The notes under the pieces were generated by a model. That model was not told the origin of the DNA, did not search any database, and worked only from the letters and a program-made list of their open reading frames with translations. Shown piece by piece: positions 52,752-63,096 of a stretch of DNA of 64,000 nt (within the stretch, counting starts at the first letter, position 1; every line of letters starts with the position of its first letter). The stretch covers positions 1 to 64,000 of the forward strand of contig SVPA01000004.1 of NCBI GenBank assembly GCA_015066085.1, written 5' to 3'. Both the position numbers and the translations under genes were made by a program. This DNA comes from Oscillospiraceae bacterium (lineage in GTDB: Bacteria; Bacillota; Clostridia; Oscillospirales; Acutalibacteraceae).

Positions 52752-53489
52752 TTAGTTATTAATGTTATCAATTAAATCAGTATCAAAAAGCGGCTCCTGC
52801 TGTTCTTTTTTGTCGGCGTAAATTTTTTTAGCGTAATTAAAAAGCCCCTTGCCAAGCATAAATATTGCCGCCGCTTTGACTCCAACAGAAAGAAAACCGA
52901 CTAAAGTTGACAAGCCAAAAACAAGGTAAGCAGGGTTGTATTCTATCATTTTAATCCAGCCAAGACCTGAAGTTAAGCCGATAACTATTTCTACAATAAC
53001 AACAAATGCGAATAAAATTGCCGGTATAAACCAAAAACGAGTAAGGGTTGGTTTAGACATTTTCCCAAAGCAGTCTATCGATATTATAGCAAGTAAAGCA
53101 AAGATAAGAATGCTAAAAACGTTAATAAAAATTGCACCAAATGTTGAAAGCAAGTATGCGCCTGAAAAATAACCATTAGCGATAGAGGTAATAATGTTTG
53201 AAATACTTGAACCAAGACCGAACACTAAATTTGAAAGCGCAAAAATTCCAAACGGAATTATAGAAAATTGCGGTTTTTTAATAAACGCAAAAACAAGAAT
53301 TAATATGTAAACAATTGCAGAGAGTGCGGACCAAATGTTAATAGAATTCAGAGTAAATTGAGCAAAGCTTTGGTGAGCAATAACAGCAAAAGCAATATTA
53401 TTAAGCACGCTGCCTATTACACCAATTAAATAGGCAATTAAAAACAAAATTGCCCCAACTAAAAAGATAGATGTATTTGACTTTTTCAT
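52752..53489 (-). CDS. Multi-pass membrane protein of unknown function
   Basis: I do not recognise this 245-residue protein. It has about six membrane helices (near 8-33, 50-68, 76-98, 115-140, 150-175, 190-215) and a charged C-terminal tail YADKKEQQEPLF. I choose ATG 53489 with GGAGGTAGTT before it, over a frame starting 32 codons earlier that overlaps the upstream terminator. No signature motif was seen. It is a single gene between the S1 terminator and the rplU promoter. Confidence 0.7.
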   Translation of the reverse strand: MKKSNTSIFLVGAILFLIAYLIGVIGSVLNNIAFAVIAHQSFAQFTLNSINIWSALSAIVYILILVFAFIKKPQFSIIPFGIFALSNLVFGLGSSISNIITSIANGYFSGAYLLSTFGAIFINVFSILIFALLAIISIDCFGKMSKPTLTRFWFIPAILFAFVVIVEIVIGLTSGLGWIKMIEYNPAYLVFGLSTLVGFLSVGVKAAAIFMLGKGLFNYAKKIYADKKEQQEPLFDTDLIDNINN

Positions 53490-53516
53490 AACTACCTCCA
53501 AATATTCAGATAAAAT

Positions 53517-53544
53517 ATTGTCCCGAATATTTATTCGGGACAAT
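53517..53544 (-). terminator. Terminator of the ispH-rpsA series
   Basis: ATTGTCCCGAATA (53517-53529) pairs with 53532-53544. It ends the minus-strand series that begins upstream of the window. Confidence 0.85.
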
Positions 53545-53550
53545 AATAAA

Positions 53551-55614
53551 TTATTCTGCGGTTTCTTCTGCAACAGAATCGGCAACTACAACCTCTTCTT
53601 CGGAAGCGGTAGCTACAACTTCGTTTTCTGCGGTTGCTTCAGCCTCTTCCTTTACTTCGGGCTCAAGAAGAGCGCGGATAGAAAGGCTGACGCGTTTCTT
53701 TTCGTCATCAATAGCAATAATCTTCGCTTCTACCTCTTGGCCAACGGTGAGTTCGTCCTGAGGTTTAGCAATATGTTTATTAGCAATCTGAGAAATGTGG
53801 ATAAGGCCGTCAATACCGGGAATGATGCGGGCAAAAGCACCGTAGGTTGTCATGCTGACAATTGTTACCTTAACAACATCTTCTACCTTATAGGTATTGT
53901 TGAAGATGGTCCAGGGGTTTTCATCATCCTTTTTATAGCCAAGAGAAATTTTTCTCTTATCCTTATCTACAGCCTTAACGAAAACTTCAATAGTATCGCC
54001 AACGAGGACAACTTCGGAAGGATTCTTAATTCTCTGCCAGGAAAGTTCAGAAATATGAACCATTCCGTCAACTCCGCCAAGGTCAACGAAAGCACCGTAG
54101 CCGGTTAACGATTTAACTGTACCGGTAAACTTATCGCCAACAGCGATTTCGTCCCAGAATTTAGACATTTCTTCTTTTCTTTGTTCGCGGAGAACCGAAC
54201 GGATAGAGCCGATTGCTCTTCTTCTGCGGTTAATTTCAATAATGCGGAAGTTAACCTCTTTATCCTTAAGGTCTTCGAGTGAATCATTTCTTGAAAGGGT
54301 TGCCTGAGAAGCGGGAATGAAAACACGGATTCCATTAGTTACAGCAACAACTCCGCCTTTAACAACTTCGCTAACTGTTCCTGTTAAGATTTCATTGTTT
54401 TCTTTTGCCTCAATAATTTTATCCCAACCTGCGATAGCGTCGTAACGGCGTTTGGAAAGCATTGCAGTTCCTTCCATATCGTCGGTACGCATAATGATGA
54501 GGTTGAGTTCATCGCCGACTTTTACTTCTTTGGTTAAGTCAATATTACGGTCATATGAATATTCATCAGCGCTTACATAACCTGTAAGACCTCTGCTGTA
54601 ATCAACAAGTATTTCCGAAGGGGTAACCTGAACTACAACACCCTTAACTTTTTTGTCGGAATTAAGGCTGTCGAGAGATGCCTCAAATGCCTCTTCGTCG
54701 GTCATTTCTTCAAATGATTTTTGAACAACTTCTGTAACCTCGGCTTGTTCTTCTACCGGATTTAAAATTTCTGTCATGGTTTTAATAACCTCCTTAATAA
54801 TTGCCGCAGGAGTAGATGCACCCGCAACCACACCGACAGAGTCAACACCACTGAAGAAATCGGCGCTAAGCTCGTCCGCAGTTTCTATATGCAAAGTTTT
54901 ACCGCAGTTGTTTTTACAAACATCGTAAAGTTTCTTTGTATTAGAACTATGGCGGCCGCCGATAATGACCATTGCATCGTTTTTAAGCGATAATTCGGCT
55001 GATTCGGTTTGACGCATAGATGTAGCGTTACATATTGTACCAAAAATACTTGGATTTGTACAGTATTTTTTTAAGATTTTTTCGCAGTTTTCCCAAATTT
55101 TTTCATTAAATGTTGTTTGAGAGACCACACAGACCTCTTCTTTTAAAAGATTTGGGTTTTCTTTAAAGAGGTTTTCAAGTGAGAGTTCGTCCTCAAATAC
55201 GTGTACTTCACCATCACAATGACCAATTATTCCGATTACTTCTTTATGTTTTTCGTCCCCAGCAATTAAAACGGGTTGTCCTTTAGTTGCCGCTTCTTTA
55301 ACGATTTTATGAATTTTTGCAACAAAGGGACAGGTAGCGTCAACCGTTTGCACAGAAAGCCCCTCTGCCTCATTCATAACGCTTTCGGGCACACCGTGAG
55401 AACGGATAACAAGAATTTCTCCGTCCTTTACTTCACGCACATCCTCAACAACACGAACACCTTTACTTTCAAGGTCGGCTACAAGTTGAGGATTATGGAT
55501 AATGGGACCGAGGGTACATACCTTTTTACCCTCATCGATTAGTTTATAAACAGTATCAACCGCTCGTTTTACACCAAAACAAAAACCTGCGGTTTCAGCT
55601 AAAGTTATCTTCAA
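53551..55614 (-). CDS. ispH-rpsA: IspH–ribosomal protein S1 fusion
   Basis: Residues 1-280 are IspH, the [4Fe-4S] reductase that makes IPP and DMAPP at the end of the MEP pathway. Cys12 in AGFCFGV, HGVP, VDATCPFV and FGTICNATSMRQ are the active-site parts. Residues about 325-670 hold four S1 RNA-binding domains, with VDLGGVDGMVHISELSW the best preserved. This fused form is known from many Clostridia. I start at TTG 55614, preceded by GGGAGATG; it overlaps the plsC stop by 2 bases. An acidic Glu/Ala-rich tail ends it. Confidence 0.95.
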   Translation of the reverse strand: MKITLAETAGFCFGVKRAVDTVYKLIDEGKKVCTLGPIIHNPQLVADLESKGVRVVEDVREVKDGEILVIRSHGVPESVMNEAEGLSVQTVDATCPFVAKIHKIVKEAATKGQPVLIAGDEKHKEVIGIIGHCDGEVHVFEDELSLENLFKENPNLLKEEVCVVSQTTFNEKIWENCEKILKKYCTNPSIFGTICNATSMRQTESAELSLKNDAMVIIGGRHSSNTKKLYDVCKNNCGKTLHIETADELSADFFSGVDSVGVVAGASTPAAIIKEVIKTMTEILNPVEEQAEVTEVVQKSFEEMTDEEAFEASLDSLNSDKKVKGVVVQVTPSEILVDYSRGLTGYVSADEYSYDRNIDLTKEVKVGDELNLIIMRTDDMEGTAMLSKRRYDAIAGWDKIIEAKENNEILTGTVSEVVKGGVVAVTNGIRVFIPASQATLSRNDSLEDLKDKEVNFRIIEINRRRRAIGSIRSVLREQRKEEMSKFWDEIAVGDKFTGTVKSLTGYGAFVDLGGVDGMVHISELSWQRIKNPSEVVLVGDTIEVFVKAVDKDKRKISLGYKKDDENPWTIFNNTYKVEDVVKVTIVSMTTYGAFARIIPGIDGLIHISQIANKHIAKPQDELTVGQEVEAKIIAIDDEKKRVSLSIRALLEPEVKEEAEATAENEVVATASEEEVVVADSVAEETAE

Positions 55615-56213
55615 TGTTTCATCTCCCAAAGTTCAGTAATAGAACCCGTAACCTTATCTACAATAAATTTGAGATTTTCTCGGTTAGTTCTTTCTTCACT
55701 TACAAGTTCTTCGTGTTTAATAATCTTACCAATACGAATTGTAGTTTTCTTAAAAAACTTATATGAGCCTTCACGGTATACGCTAACGGGCAAAATATCT
55801 GCTTTTGTACTCATAGCAATATAGGCAACTCCCGATTTTGCTTTTCGGGGAGGGCCTTCCTTATAGCGTGTGCCCTCGGGATAGATTCCGAGTATTTTGC
55901 CACCGTTAATAATTTCCTCTGCGGTATGAATTGCGTTCATATCCCCCTTGCCTCTGTCTACGCCGAAGATTCCCATAAGATTAAACACAAAGCGTATAAT
56001 CGGATTTTTAAACAGTTCAATCTTTGCCATAAAAAATATCTGGCGTTTGAAGGTGGGAATTAAGAACATAGGGTCGGACATAGATGTATGATTTGAGCAG
56101 ACGATAAACGGTCCCTTTTCGGGAATATTTTCTTTGCCGATGATTTTAACGGGGGAAATCCAGATAAAAACAGGCGTTAAAATCATACGGGCAAATCTGT
56201 AAAATACGCTCAT
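55611..56213 (-). CDS. plsC: 1-acyl-sn-glycerol-3-phosphate acyltransferase
   Basis: PlsC makes phosphatidic acid from lysophosphatidic acid at the membrane. The catalytic motif is CSNHTSMSDP (NHxxxxD, near residues 40-50), and the substrate motif YPEGTRYKEG lies near 115-124. A hydrophobic N-terminal segment anchors it. At 200 residues it has the short form typical of Firmicutes. It overlaps cmk by one base and ispH by two, so coupling is tight. Confidence 0.93.
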   Translation of the reverse strand: MSVFYRFARMILTPVFIWISPVKIIGKENIPEKGPFIVCSNHTSMSDPMFLIPTFKRQIFFMAKIELFKNPIIRFVFNLMGIFGVDRGKGDMNAIHTAEEIINGGKILGIYPEGTRYKEGPPRKAKSGVAYIAMSTKADILPVSVYREGSYKFFKKTTIRIGKIIKHEELVSEERTNRENLKFIVDKVTGSITELWEMKH

Positions 56214-56878
56214 TATCTAGTACCGTCCTTTACAATGCTTAAAAGGAGTTCAAGGGACTCATCAAAACTTAAATTAGTTGTGTCGGCCAAAACAGCGTCA
56301 TCAGCCTGTTTTAAGGGAGCAATTTCACGGTGAGAATCATTATAGTCACGGGTTTTCATATCCTCAAGCACCTCTTCAAAAGGCAAATTCTGACCCTTTT
56401 CAGCAAGTTCTTTTCTTCTTCTTTCGGCTCTGACAGCAACATCGGCTGTAAGGAAGATTTTAACCTTTGCGTCGGGTAACACAACCGTTCCGATATCTCT
56501 GCCGTCCATTACGACATTATTTGTTTTAGCAAGTTGTCTTTGCATATCTAAAAGGAAGGCACGAACAGCCGGTTTAGCAGAAACGGCAGAAGCCATCATT
56601 GAAGCAACGGGAGTTCTTATATCGTCGGATACATCTTCTGAGTCGAGAAAGACCCTTTGTTCGCCGCCGATAAAACGGATATCAACCTTTGTATCGGCGA
56701 GGACGGCATCAAGGTCTCCAGAAAGATTAGTATCAAATCCAAGACGGGAGAACTTTAGTCCGACGGCTCTATAAAGTGCACCGGTATCTACATAGATATA
56801 TTCAAGTTTTTTAGCCAAAAGTCTTGAAAGAGAACTTTTTCCTGCACCGGCAGGTCCGTCAATAGCAATGTTAATCAT
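56213..56878 (-). CDS. cmk: Cytidylate kinase
   Basis: Cmk phosphorylates CMP and dCMP. MINIAIDGPAGAGKSSLS holds the P-loop (8-15). DTGALYRAVG, MDGRDIGTVVLP and RAERRRKEL follow as the acceptor and lid parts. I begin at ATG 56878, since AAAAAAGGAG lies just before it; the longer frame is an upstream extension. The 221-residue length is normal. The order cmk-plsC-ispH-rpsA is well known in Clostridia. Confidence 0.96.
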   Translation of the reverse strand: MINIAIDGPAGAGKSSLSRLLAKKLEYIYVDTGALYRAVGLKFSRLGFDTNLSGDLDAVLADTKVDIRFIGGEQRVFLDSEDVSDDIRTPVASMMASAVSAKPAVRAFLLDMQRQLAKTNNVVMDGRDIGTVVLPDAKVKIFLTADVAVRAERRRKELAEKGQNLPFEEVLEDMKTRDYNDSHREIAPLKQADDAVLADTTNLSFDESLELLLSIVKDGTR

Positions 56879-56911
56879 AATTTTCTCCTTTTTTATGGTG
56901 ATTCTTATCAC

Positions 56912-58138
56912 TTATACTGATATTCCGGCAAGATAACCGGTTGAAAAGGCAGTTTGAAGATTAAAACCGCCCGTAAAACAGTCTACATCAATTATTTCCC
57001 CCGCAAAATAGAGCCCACGAATCAGTTTAGACTCCATTGTTTTCGGGTTAATTTCGGAAAGTTTAACTCCGCCCGAAGTTACAACCGCTTCTTCAATAGG
57101 ACGAAGACGAAGGACACTCAAGGTTAGTCCTTTAATTTCACTGACAAGCCGAAGTCTTTCTTCCTTGGTTATGCTGTTAACCTTTCTTCTCGGGTCAATT
57201 CCCGTATTTCGAACAATTACCGAAATAAGCCTTTTGGGAAGAAGAGCGTCAAGCGAATTTATAAAATCCTTATTACTCTCCAAAGAAAAATCCCGTACAA
57301 TTCTTTTGTCAAGTTGTTGCCGGTCAAGTCCCGGTTTTAAATCAATCTTAATTATGTAATCTTCGGGATTTTTGTCAATATAAGCCGAGGCAGATAAAAC
57401 CAGCGGACCCGTAATACCAAAGTCGGTAAACATCATTTCGCCAAGTTCTGAAAATATCGGTTTCTTTTTGTCTTTTAGATAAAGAGAAAGCGTCACATTC
57501 TTAAGAGAAAGACCGCAGAGTTTTGTACAAAAACCCTCTTTTATCATTATTGGCACAAGGGAGGGGCGAAGTTCAGTTACGGTATGACCGAAATTTTCGG
57601 CAAATTTATATCCGTCGCCCGTTGAACCTGTAACAGGATAGGACATTCCTCCCGTTGCGAGAATTATTTTATCGAAGAAAAACTCCATACCGTTTTCGGT
57701 TTTAAGCGAAGTGACCGCTCCGTTTTCTTCTATTATATTATCAACTTTGCAGTTAACGATTTTAACCCCACTGTCTATCGCCGACTTTACCAGCGCATCA
57801 ACAATATCAACCGCTTTATCGGAAACGGGAAAAACCCGATTTCCCCTTTCGGTTTTAAGGGGCACTCCCCTGCTTTCAAAAAAATTTATCGTATCGTCAC
57901 AGGAAAAAGCCGAGAAAGCCGAAAACATAAAACGGCTTCCGTGAGGGGTGTTTGCCATATAGGTTTCGGTATCACAGTTGTTTGTAACATTACACCTTCC
58001 CTTTCCCGTAATCATAACCTTACGGGCAGGACGAGGATTTCGCTCAAAAAGGGTAACATCATTCCCATTTTGTGCCGCAGCGAAAGCAGCCATAAGACCT
58101 GCCGCACCGCCGCCGACAATTGCAACCTTTTGTTTCAT
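56912..58138 (-). CDS. BaiN/RdsA-family NAD(P)/FAD-dependent oxidoreductase
   Basis: This HI0933-type flavoprotein has 408 residues. The FAD-binding KVAIVGGGAAGLMAAFAAA opens it, and GKGRCNVTNN, LATGGMSYPVTGSTGDGY and the C-terminal GLYFAGEIIDVDCFTGGFN with LQTAFSTGYLAG complete the fold. Family members include BaiN, linked to bile acid reduction in one gut clostridium, but most have no known substrate. It starts 33 bases upstream of the cmk start side of the same series. Confidence 0.9.
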   Translation of the reverse strand: MKQKVAIVGGGAAGLMAAFAAAQNGNDVTLFERNPRPARKVMITGKGRCNVTNNCDTETYMANTPHGSRFMFSAFSAFSCDDTINFFESRGVPLKTERGNRVFPVSDKAVDIVDALVKSAIDSGVKIVNCKVDNIIEENGAVTSLKTENGMEFFFDKIILATGGMSYPVTGSTGDGYKFAENFGHTVTELRPSLVPIMIKEGFCTKLCGLSLKNVTLSLYLKDKKKPIFSELGEMMFTDFGITGPLVLSASAYIDKNPEDYIIKIDLKPGLDRQQLDKRIVRDFSLESNKDFINSLDALLPKRLISVIVRNTGIDPRRKVNSITKEERLRLVSEIKGLTLSVLRLRPIEEAVVTSGGVKLSEINPKTMESKLIRGLYFAGEIIDVDCFTGGFNLQTAFSTGYLAGISV

Positions 58139-58148
58139 TTTTCCTCCG

Positions 58149-58682
58149 TTATTTACCCTTAATTATTTTACTGACTGTTGGATGAAGTCTATACATATAA
58201 AGACTTGCAACTCTTGAAACGGCAATATCGTAAATCGGGAAGATGACATTGCCCATCAAAAGCAAAACAATCAGAAAATAGTTGCCGAGAGTACTGTTGT
58301 TTTCAAGTTCAACTCCAATAAACTGAGCGACAACCGCATAAGCAAAAATAATGGCGGTATTGAAGAGAACAAATTTGAGTATATACTCTAAAACTCGGCT
58401 TTTTGTTCTTTCTAAAAGCACCTTAACTATAGGATAATAGCCAAAAAAGAGTATGTAAAGCATTTTTGCTTCGGGCTCTGCTATTATCGCAACAATTATT
58501 GAAGAGGCAATATAGGTCAAGGTAGCCCATTTTAAATCTATTTCAATGACCGCTACCATAATAAACAAACCCGCAAACTGTGCAATTACATAGGTAAAAT
58601 AAGGGAAATATGAAGATAGCATAAAAACACAGGCAAGGGCGGTCATCATTGCGCAAAAAGTAACTTTTTTAATATTGCTCAC
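58149..58682 (-). CDS. Small membrane protein, ECF S-component-like topology
   Basis: The 177-residue protein has five membrane helices (near 8-25, 32-50, 55-72, 98-120, 135-155). The basic block YPIVKVLLERTKSRVLEYILK lies between helices 3 and 4. It looks like a substrate-binding component of energy-coupling-factor importers, but no Ala-rich signature loop is clear, so this is only a suggestion. It lies between the J-domain protein and the flavoprotein, 11 bp downstream of the former. Confidence 0.6.
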   Translation of the reverse strand: MSNIKKVTFCAMMTALACVFMLSSYFPYFTYVIAQFAGLFIMVAVIEIDLKWATLTYIASSIIVAIIAEPEAKMLYILFFGYYPIVKVLLERTKSRVLEYILKFVLFNTAIIFAYAVVAQFIGVELENNSTLGNYFLIVLLLMGNVIFPIYDIAVSRVASLYMYRLHPTVSKIIKGK

Positions 58683-58693
58683 TTTTTATCACC

Positions 58694-59302
58694 TTAACAG
58701 CACGGAATAAGGTCGCCGCCCATACACTCACAGCAACAGTCGGCACAAAGAAGCGAAGAACAACAGTCACAGGTATCACAAGAGCCACCCATATTACCGG
58801 GCGTTCTGTAAGGATTACCGTAACCGCCTCTGCCGTTTCGTTGCATCATATTAAGCGCCTGACGGTATTCGGGGTTTTCGGGTTCCATATTTACCGCCGT
58901 TGCAAAGTTTGAATAGGCGTGGCTATGCCAACCGCGTTTATAGTTTACAGAACCGCAAAGAAAATACCACTCAGCGTCACGCGAGGCAGCGGGAAAAGCG
59001 TCGAGTTCACGCTGGGCTTCGTCGAGCATATTGTTTGCAATATGGGTTCTTATACTTGCATAGGCGGGATTAGATGAAGTCGAGTTTGAGTAATTTCTGC
59101 CCGAACTTCCCTTTTTGCGCATATTTATAATTTTATCATACGCCTCATTGATTTCTTTCATCTTTTCTGCAGCAAGGTCAGAAAGAGGGTTATCAATATA
59201 TTTATCGGGATGATATTTTTTAGCAAGAGCACGATAGGCATTCTTGATTTCTTCGTCGTCAGCGTCTTTTGACACGCCTAAAACTGCATAAGGGTCTTTC
59301 AT
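58694..59302 (-). CDS. J-domain protein with cysteine-rich tail
   Basis: Residues 1-65 are a J domain ([21 protein letters not shown]) with an intact HPD (KYHPDKY). It should stimulate a DnaK. A middle TPR-like helical part follows (about 80-155: [36 protein letters not shown]). The last 30 residues hold 12 cysteines in [14 protein letters not shown] and PCC, likely metal-binding. It is not the general DnaJ: the G/F and zinc domains are absent. It overlaps the upstream DUF5685-like gene by 4 bases. Confidence 0.85.
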   Translation of the reverse strand: MKDPYAVLGVSKDADDEEIKNAYRALAKKYHPDKYIDNPLSDLAAEKMKEINEAYDKIINMRKKGSSGRNYSNSTSSNPAYASIRTHIANNMLDEAQRELDAFPAASRDAEWYFLCGSVNYKRGWHSHAYSNFATAVNMEPENPEYRQALNMMQRNGRGGYGNPYRTPGNMGGSCDTCDCCSSLLCADCCCECMGGDLIPCC

Positions 59303-60135
59303 ACCTTTAACTCCTTTTTATAAGTATCCTCAAGTCCTAAATAAATTATATTATCCAGAATGTTCTTAAATTTCTTGATATCAAGCAGTTCATACGCTTT
59401 GGATATTTCGGCAATACAGATATTCAGTTGCGGTAAGATATATTCTTCAACAAGGTTTTCTTCATTTGCACGAGATTTTAAAGGGTTATATCTTCCCCGC
59501 CTGATGTCATCTTTAAGGTCACACGCCGCATCGACAATATAAATATATCTGCCGATTAGATAGCCCATTTGTTCAAGGCATCTTTTTGACAAATCGTCTT
59601 CTGATAAAAAGGCAAAAATTTTTGACATACAAACTGCCGTTGGCTCGGCAGCAAGGTCGATATCGTCAACACCGCTTGTTTCGACACTATCCTGTGCCAA
59701 AATATAATCAGAAACCGACTTATCAAGTTCAACATACTTGCTTGACGCTTTTTTGTAAGCCGAAGCGAAGACGGGTTTAGCCAAAAGATAGCAAAGCCGT
59801 TTAATTCCCTTTTCGTCGCTTATATTATCAAGCGTTTTATAGTAAAGAAGTATCATTGCGGCGGCAGAGCAGTATTCAAGGTTTGTAGTATTTTGGATAT
59901 AATTACATTTCTTAAAGGGATTGCAGGTACAGTTTTTTCTTTTAAAAGAACAATCTTCTTCAGAAAGCGACATTGAAACAAGGGCTAAAAAGGTAAAGTC
60001 ATAACTTAAAGTCATTCTTGCAAGAACGCCGTAACTTTTCCCAAGTTCTTTACAAAGAGAACAGTAAACAGACTTATACAACTCATATTCTTTTATTCTC
60101 ATTTCGGGTTTATACGCCCTTATATATCCAAACAC
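59299..60135 (-). CDS. DUF5685-like protein with cysteine clusters
   Basis: This about 278-residue protein matches a clostridial family (DUF5685) of unknown role. It begins [14 protein letters not shown] and has [13 protein letters not shown], then [19 protein letters not shown], a likely metal site. Helical blocks follow, such as [19 protein letters not shown], in a layout that recalls helical prenyl-binding folds. I use GTG 60135 because AAGGAG lies 7 nt before it; the longer frame runs into uvrA. It is coupled to the cysteine-rich J-domain protein gene. Confidence 0.78.
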   Translation of the reverse strand: MFGYIRAYKPEMRIKEYELYKSVYCSLCKELGKSYGVLARMTLSYDFTFLALVSMSLSEEDCSFKRKNCTCNPFKKCNYIQNTTNLEYCSAAAMILLYYKTLDNISDEKGIKRLCYLLAKPVFASAYKKASSKYVELDKSVSDYILAQDSVETSGVDDIDLAAEPTAVCMSKIFAFLSEDDLSKRCLEQMGYLIGRYIYIVDAACDLKDDIRRGRYNPLKSRANEENLVEEYILPQLNICIAEISKAYELLDIKKFKNILDNIIYLGLEDTYKKELKV

Positions 60136-60154
60136 TAAATTACTCCTTAAAAAT

Positions 60155-62992
60155 TTATAAGAGTTTTTTGATAAATCTGCCCGTATGAGAGGCTGTGTTT
60201 TTTGCAACCTCTTCAGGAGTTCCGCAGCAGACAACACTACCGCCCCTATCTCCCCCTTCGGGACCTAAATCAATTATATAGTCGGCGGTTTTGATAACAT
60301 CGAGATTGTGTTCAATAACCAAAACGGAATTACCCTGTTCAACAAGACGGTTAAGCACATCGAGAAGTTTATGAACATCGGCAGTATGAAGTCCCGTAGT
60401 GGGCTCGTCCAAAATATAGATAGTTTTACCCGTACTGCGTTTTGAAAGTTCGTTGGCGAGTTTAACCCTTTGAGCCTCACCGCCCGAAAGGGTTGTAGCG
60501 GGTTGACCAATTTTAACATATCCAAGACCCACATCGAAAAGGGTTTTGAGTTTTCTGTGAATTTTAGGCACAGGCTCAAAGAAGTTCATTCCTTCTTCAA
60601 TGGTCATTTCAAGAATGTCATAAATGCTTTTGCCCTTATACTTTACGCTTAAGGTTTCTCGATTATATCGGCTTCCGCCACAAACTTCACAAGGAACATA
60701 AATATCGGGCAAAAAGTGCATTGCAATTTTAATTATACCGTCGCCCTCACAGGCTTCACAGCGACCGCCCTTAACATTAAACGAGAATCTACCCGCAGAA
60801 TAACCTTTTGCCTTTGCGTCTTTAGTAGAAGCGAAAAGGTCACGGATATCGTTGAACACGCCTATATAGGTTGCGGGGTTGGAACGGGGCGTTCTGCCGA
60901 TTGGCGACTGACTTATATCAATAACCTTATCGAGATTTTCTAAACCTTCAATAGTTTTAAATTTTCCCGGGAAGGTTTTTGCTCGGTTAAGTTTTGAGGC
61001 AAGGTGTTTATAGATAATATCATTCACAAGGGAAGATTTTCCCGACCCCGAAACGCCCGTAACACAGACAAACTGACCAAGCGGAATTTTTACATTTATA
61101 TTTTTAAGGTTGTTTTCACTTGCACCCTTGACGGTTAAAAACTCGCCCGTTCCTTTTCTTCTACTCGAGGGGACCTCAATTTTTTTGCGACCCGTCAGAT
61201 AGTCGGAAGTAACAGAGTTTTCGCATTTTTCAAGTTGTTCAAGTGTGCCGCTGAAGACAATTTCTCCACCGTGGATTCCCGCACCCGGACCGATATCTAC
61301 AATATAGTCGGCCGAACGCATTGTGTCTTCATCGTGTTCTACAACGATAAGGGTATTACCAAGGTCACGAAGATGTTTTAAGGTTTCAATAAGTTTTTCG
61401 TTATCACGCTGATGAAGACCGATACTTGGCTCATCAAGTATATAAAGCACACCCGTTAAAGCAGAGCCCATTTGGGTTGCAAGGCGGATTCGCTGACTTT
61501 CTCCGCCCGAGAGGGTTCCTGCCGAACGGGAAAGAGAAAGATAGTCAAGACCGACATTCTTAAGGAAGTTAAGACGGGCTTTGGTTTCCTTAAGTATTGG
61601 ATTAGCAATCTGCTCTTCTCTGACCCCAAAGGTAATATTTTCAAAGTGGTTAAGGGCTTCGGTCACCGAAAGGTCACAAAGTTCTTTTATGCTTTTGCCT
61701 CCGACCGTTACCGCCAAAGACTCGGGGCGAAGTCGCGCTCCTTTACAATCAGGGCACTGACATTCGTTCATATAACCCTCAATTTCGGCTCTTGCCCAGT
61801 CGCTTTTAGTTTCTTTATAGCGTCTTTCAAGATTATTTACAACGCCCTCAAAGGAGGCAAAGTAGGTTCCTCCGCCCCATTCAGCATTGCGTTTGAGTTC
61901 AATTTTAGTTTCTCCCGTTCCGTAAAGAACTGCGTTTTTCTGCTCCTTGGTTAAATCTTTAAAGGGAGTATTTATATCAAAGCCGTAGTGCTTGGCAAGT
62001 CCTTCATAGTACATTGTGGCAATTGTACCCGAATTTGGGGCAAACCAGGAGTTAACGCCCCAACCCGACGCGTGAATTGCCCCGTCGACAAGAGATTTTT
62101 CCTCGTCGGCGATTATAAGACGCTCATCTATTTTCATAAATATTCCAAGTCCGCTACAGGTGGGACAAGCGCCAAAGGGAGAGTTAAAAGAAAACATTGC
62201 GGGGGTGAGTTCGGGCATACTGATACCGTGTTCTTCACAGGCGTATGACTGGGAAAAGTGGAGTTCCTCTGACCCGATTATATCAACATAGACCACACCG
62301 CCCGAAAGACCTGCCGCCGTTTCAATGCTGTCGGACAAACGGCTTTTTATTTCGTCTTTGATTATAAGTCGGTCAATGATTACCTCTATGTTGTGTTTTT
62401 TATTCTTTTCAATATTTATTTCTTCCGAAAGGTCATAGATATTCCCGTCTATACGTACACGCGAATAACCCGACTTTCTTGCAGACTGGAGTTCCTTTTG
62501 GTGTTCTCCCTTTCTTCCCTTTATAACGGGAGCGAGAATTTGAATTTTAGCGCCCGTTTCAAGCGCCATTACCTTGTCAACAATCTGGTCGGTAGTCTGC
62601 TGATCGATTTCCTTACCGCAAATTGGACAATGAGGTGTTCCCGCTCTTGCGTAAAGAAGACGCAGATAGTCATAAATTTCGGTAACGGTACCAACGGTTG
62701 AACGGGGGTTTTTAGAGGTAGTTTTCTGGTCTATTGAAATTGCGGGAGAAAGACCGTCGATTGACTCGACATTCGGTTTTTCCATAAGCCCTAAAAACTG
62801 ACGGGCATAGGAAGAGAGCGACTCCATATAGCGACGCTGACCTTCGGCATAAATTGTGTCGAAAGCCAAGGAGGATTTACCCGAGCCCGAAAGGCCGGTA
62901 AAAACTATTAACTTGTCACGAGGGATAGTGAGATTCACATTTTTGAGATTGTGCTCTTTTGCTCCCTTAATAACAATTTCGGTTAGTGACAT
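60155..62992 (-). CDS. uvrA: Excinuclease ABC subunit A
   Basis: UvrA is the damage-finding ATPase of nucleotide excision repair. Two ABC modules are present: [14 protein letters not shown] with [12 protein letters not shown], and [13 protein letters not shown] with [12 protein letters not shown]. Zinc sites are [25 protein letters not shown] and [19 protein letters not shown] choose ATG 62992 (945 residues), the start of [21 protein letters not shown] and AAGG lie upstream. It follows uvrB with a terminator between. Confidence 0.97.
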   Translation of the reverse strand: MSLTEIVIKGAKEHNLKNVNLTIPRDKLIVFTGLSGSGKSSLAFDTIYAEGQRRYMESLSSYARQFLGLMEKPNVESIDGLSPAISIDQKTTSKNPRSTVGTVTEIYDYLRLLYARAGTPHCPICGKEIDQQTTDQIVDKVMALETGAKIQILAPVIKGRKGEHQKELQSARKSGYSRVRIDGNIYDLSEEINIEKNKKHNIEVIIDRLIIKDEIKSRLSDSIETAAGLSGGVVYVDIIGSEELHFSQSYACEEHGISMPELTPAMFSFNSPFGACPTCSGLGIFMKIDERLIIADEEKSLVDGAIHASGWGVNSWFAPNSGTIATMYYEGLAKHYGFDINTPFKDLTKEQKNAVLYGTGETKIELKRNAEWGGGTYFASFEGVVNNLERRYKETKSDWARAEIEGYMNECQCPDCKGARLRPESLAVTVGGKSIKELCDLSVTEALNHFENITFGVREEQIANPILKETKARLNFLKNVGLDYLSLSRSAGTLSGGESQRIRLATQMGSALTGVLYILDEPSIGLHQRDNEKLIETLKHLRDLGNTLIVVEHDEDTMRSADYIVDIGPGAGIHGGEIVFSGTLEQLEKCENSVTSDYLTGRKKIEVPSSRRKGTGEFLTVKGASENNLKNINVKIPLGQFVCVTGVSGSGKSSLVNDIIYKHLASKLNRAKTFPGKFKTIEGLENLDKVIDISQSPIGRTPRSNPATYIGVFNDIRDLFASTKDAKAKGYSAGRFSFNVKGGRCEACEGDGIIKIAMHFLPDIYVPCEVCGGSRYNRETLSVKYKGKSIYDILEMTIEEGMNFFEPVPKIHRKLKTLFDVGLGYVKIGQPATTLSGGEAQRVKLANELSKRSTGKTIYILDEPTTGLHTADVHKLLDVLNRLVEQGNSVLVIEHNLDVIKTADYIIDLGPEGGDRGGSVVCCGTPEEVAKNTASHTGRFIKKLL

Positions 62993-63065
62993 AAACCTTT
63001 TTGCCTCCAATAAACCTATTCATTTTATTTTACCACAATTTTTATATAATAGCAAAGGAAAAATT

Positions 63066-63094
63066 AAGGCTTCGCAAACTTTTTGCGAAGCCTT
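63066..63094 (-). terminator. Terminator between uvrB and uvrA
   Basis: AAGGCTTCGCAAA (63066-63078) pairs with 63082-63094. The T-run is better on the plus strand; on the minus strand AATTTTTCC follows. Partial read-through to uvrA is possible. Confidence 0.75.
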
Positions 63095-63096
63095 TT

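Noticed and set aside
53551..55614. Frameshift joining separate ispH and rpsA genes
   Set aside because: The frame is continuous and this fusion is known in Clostridia.
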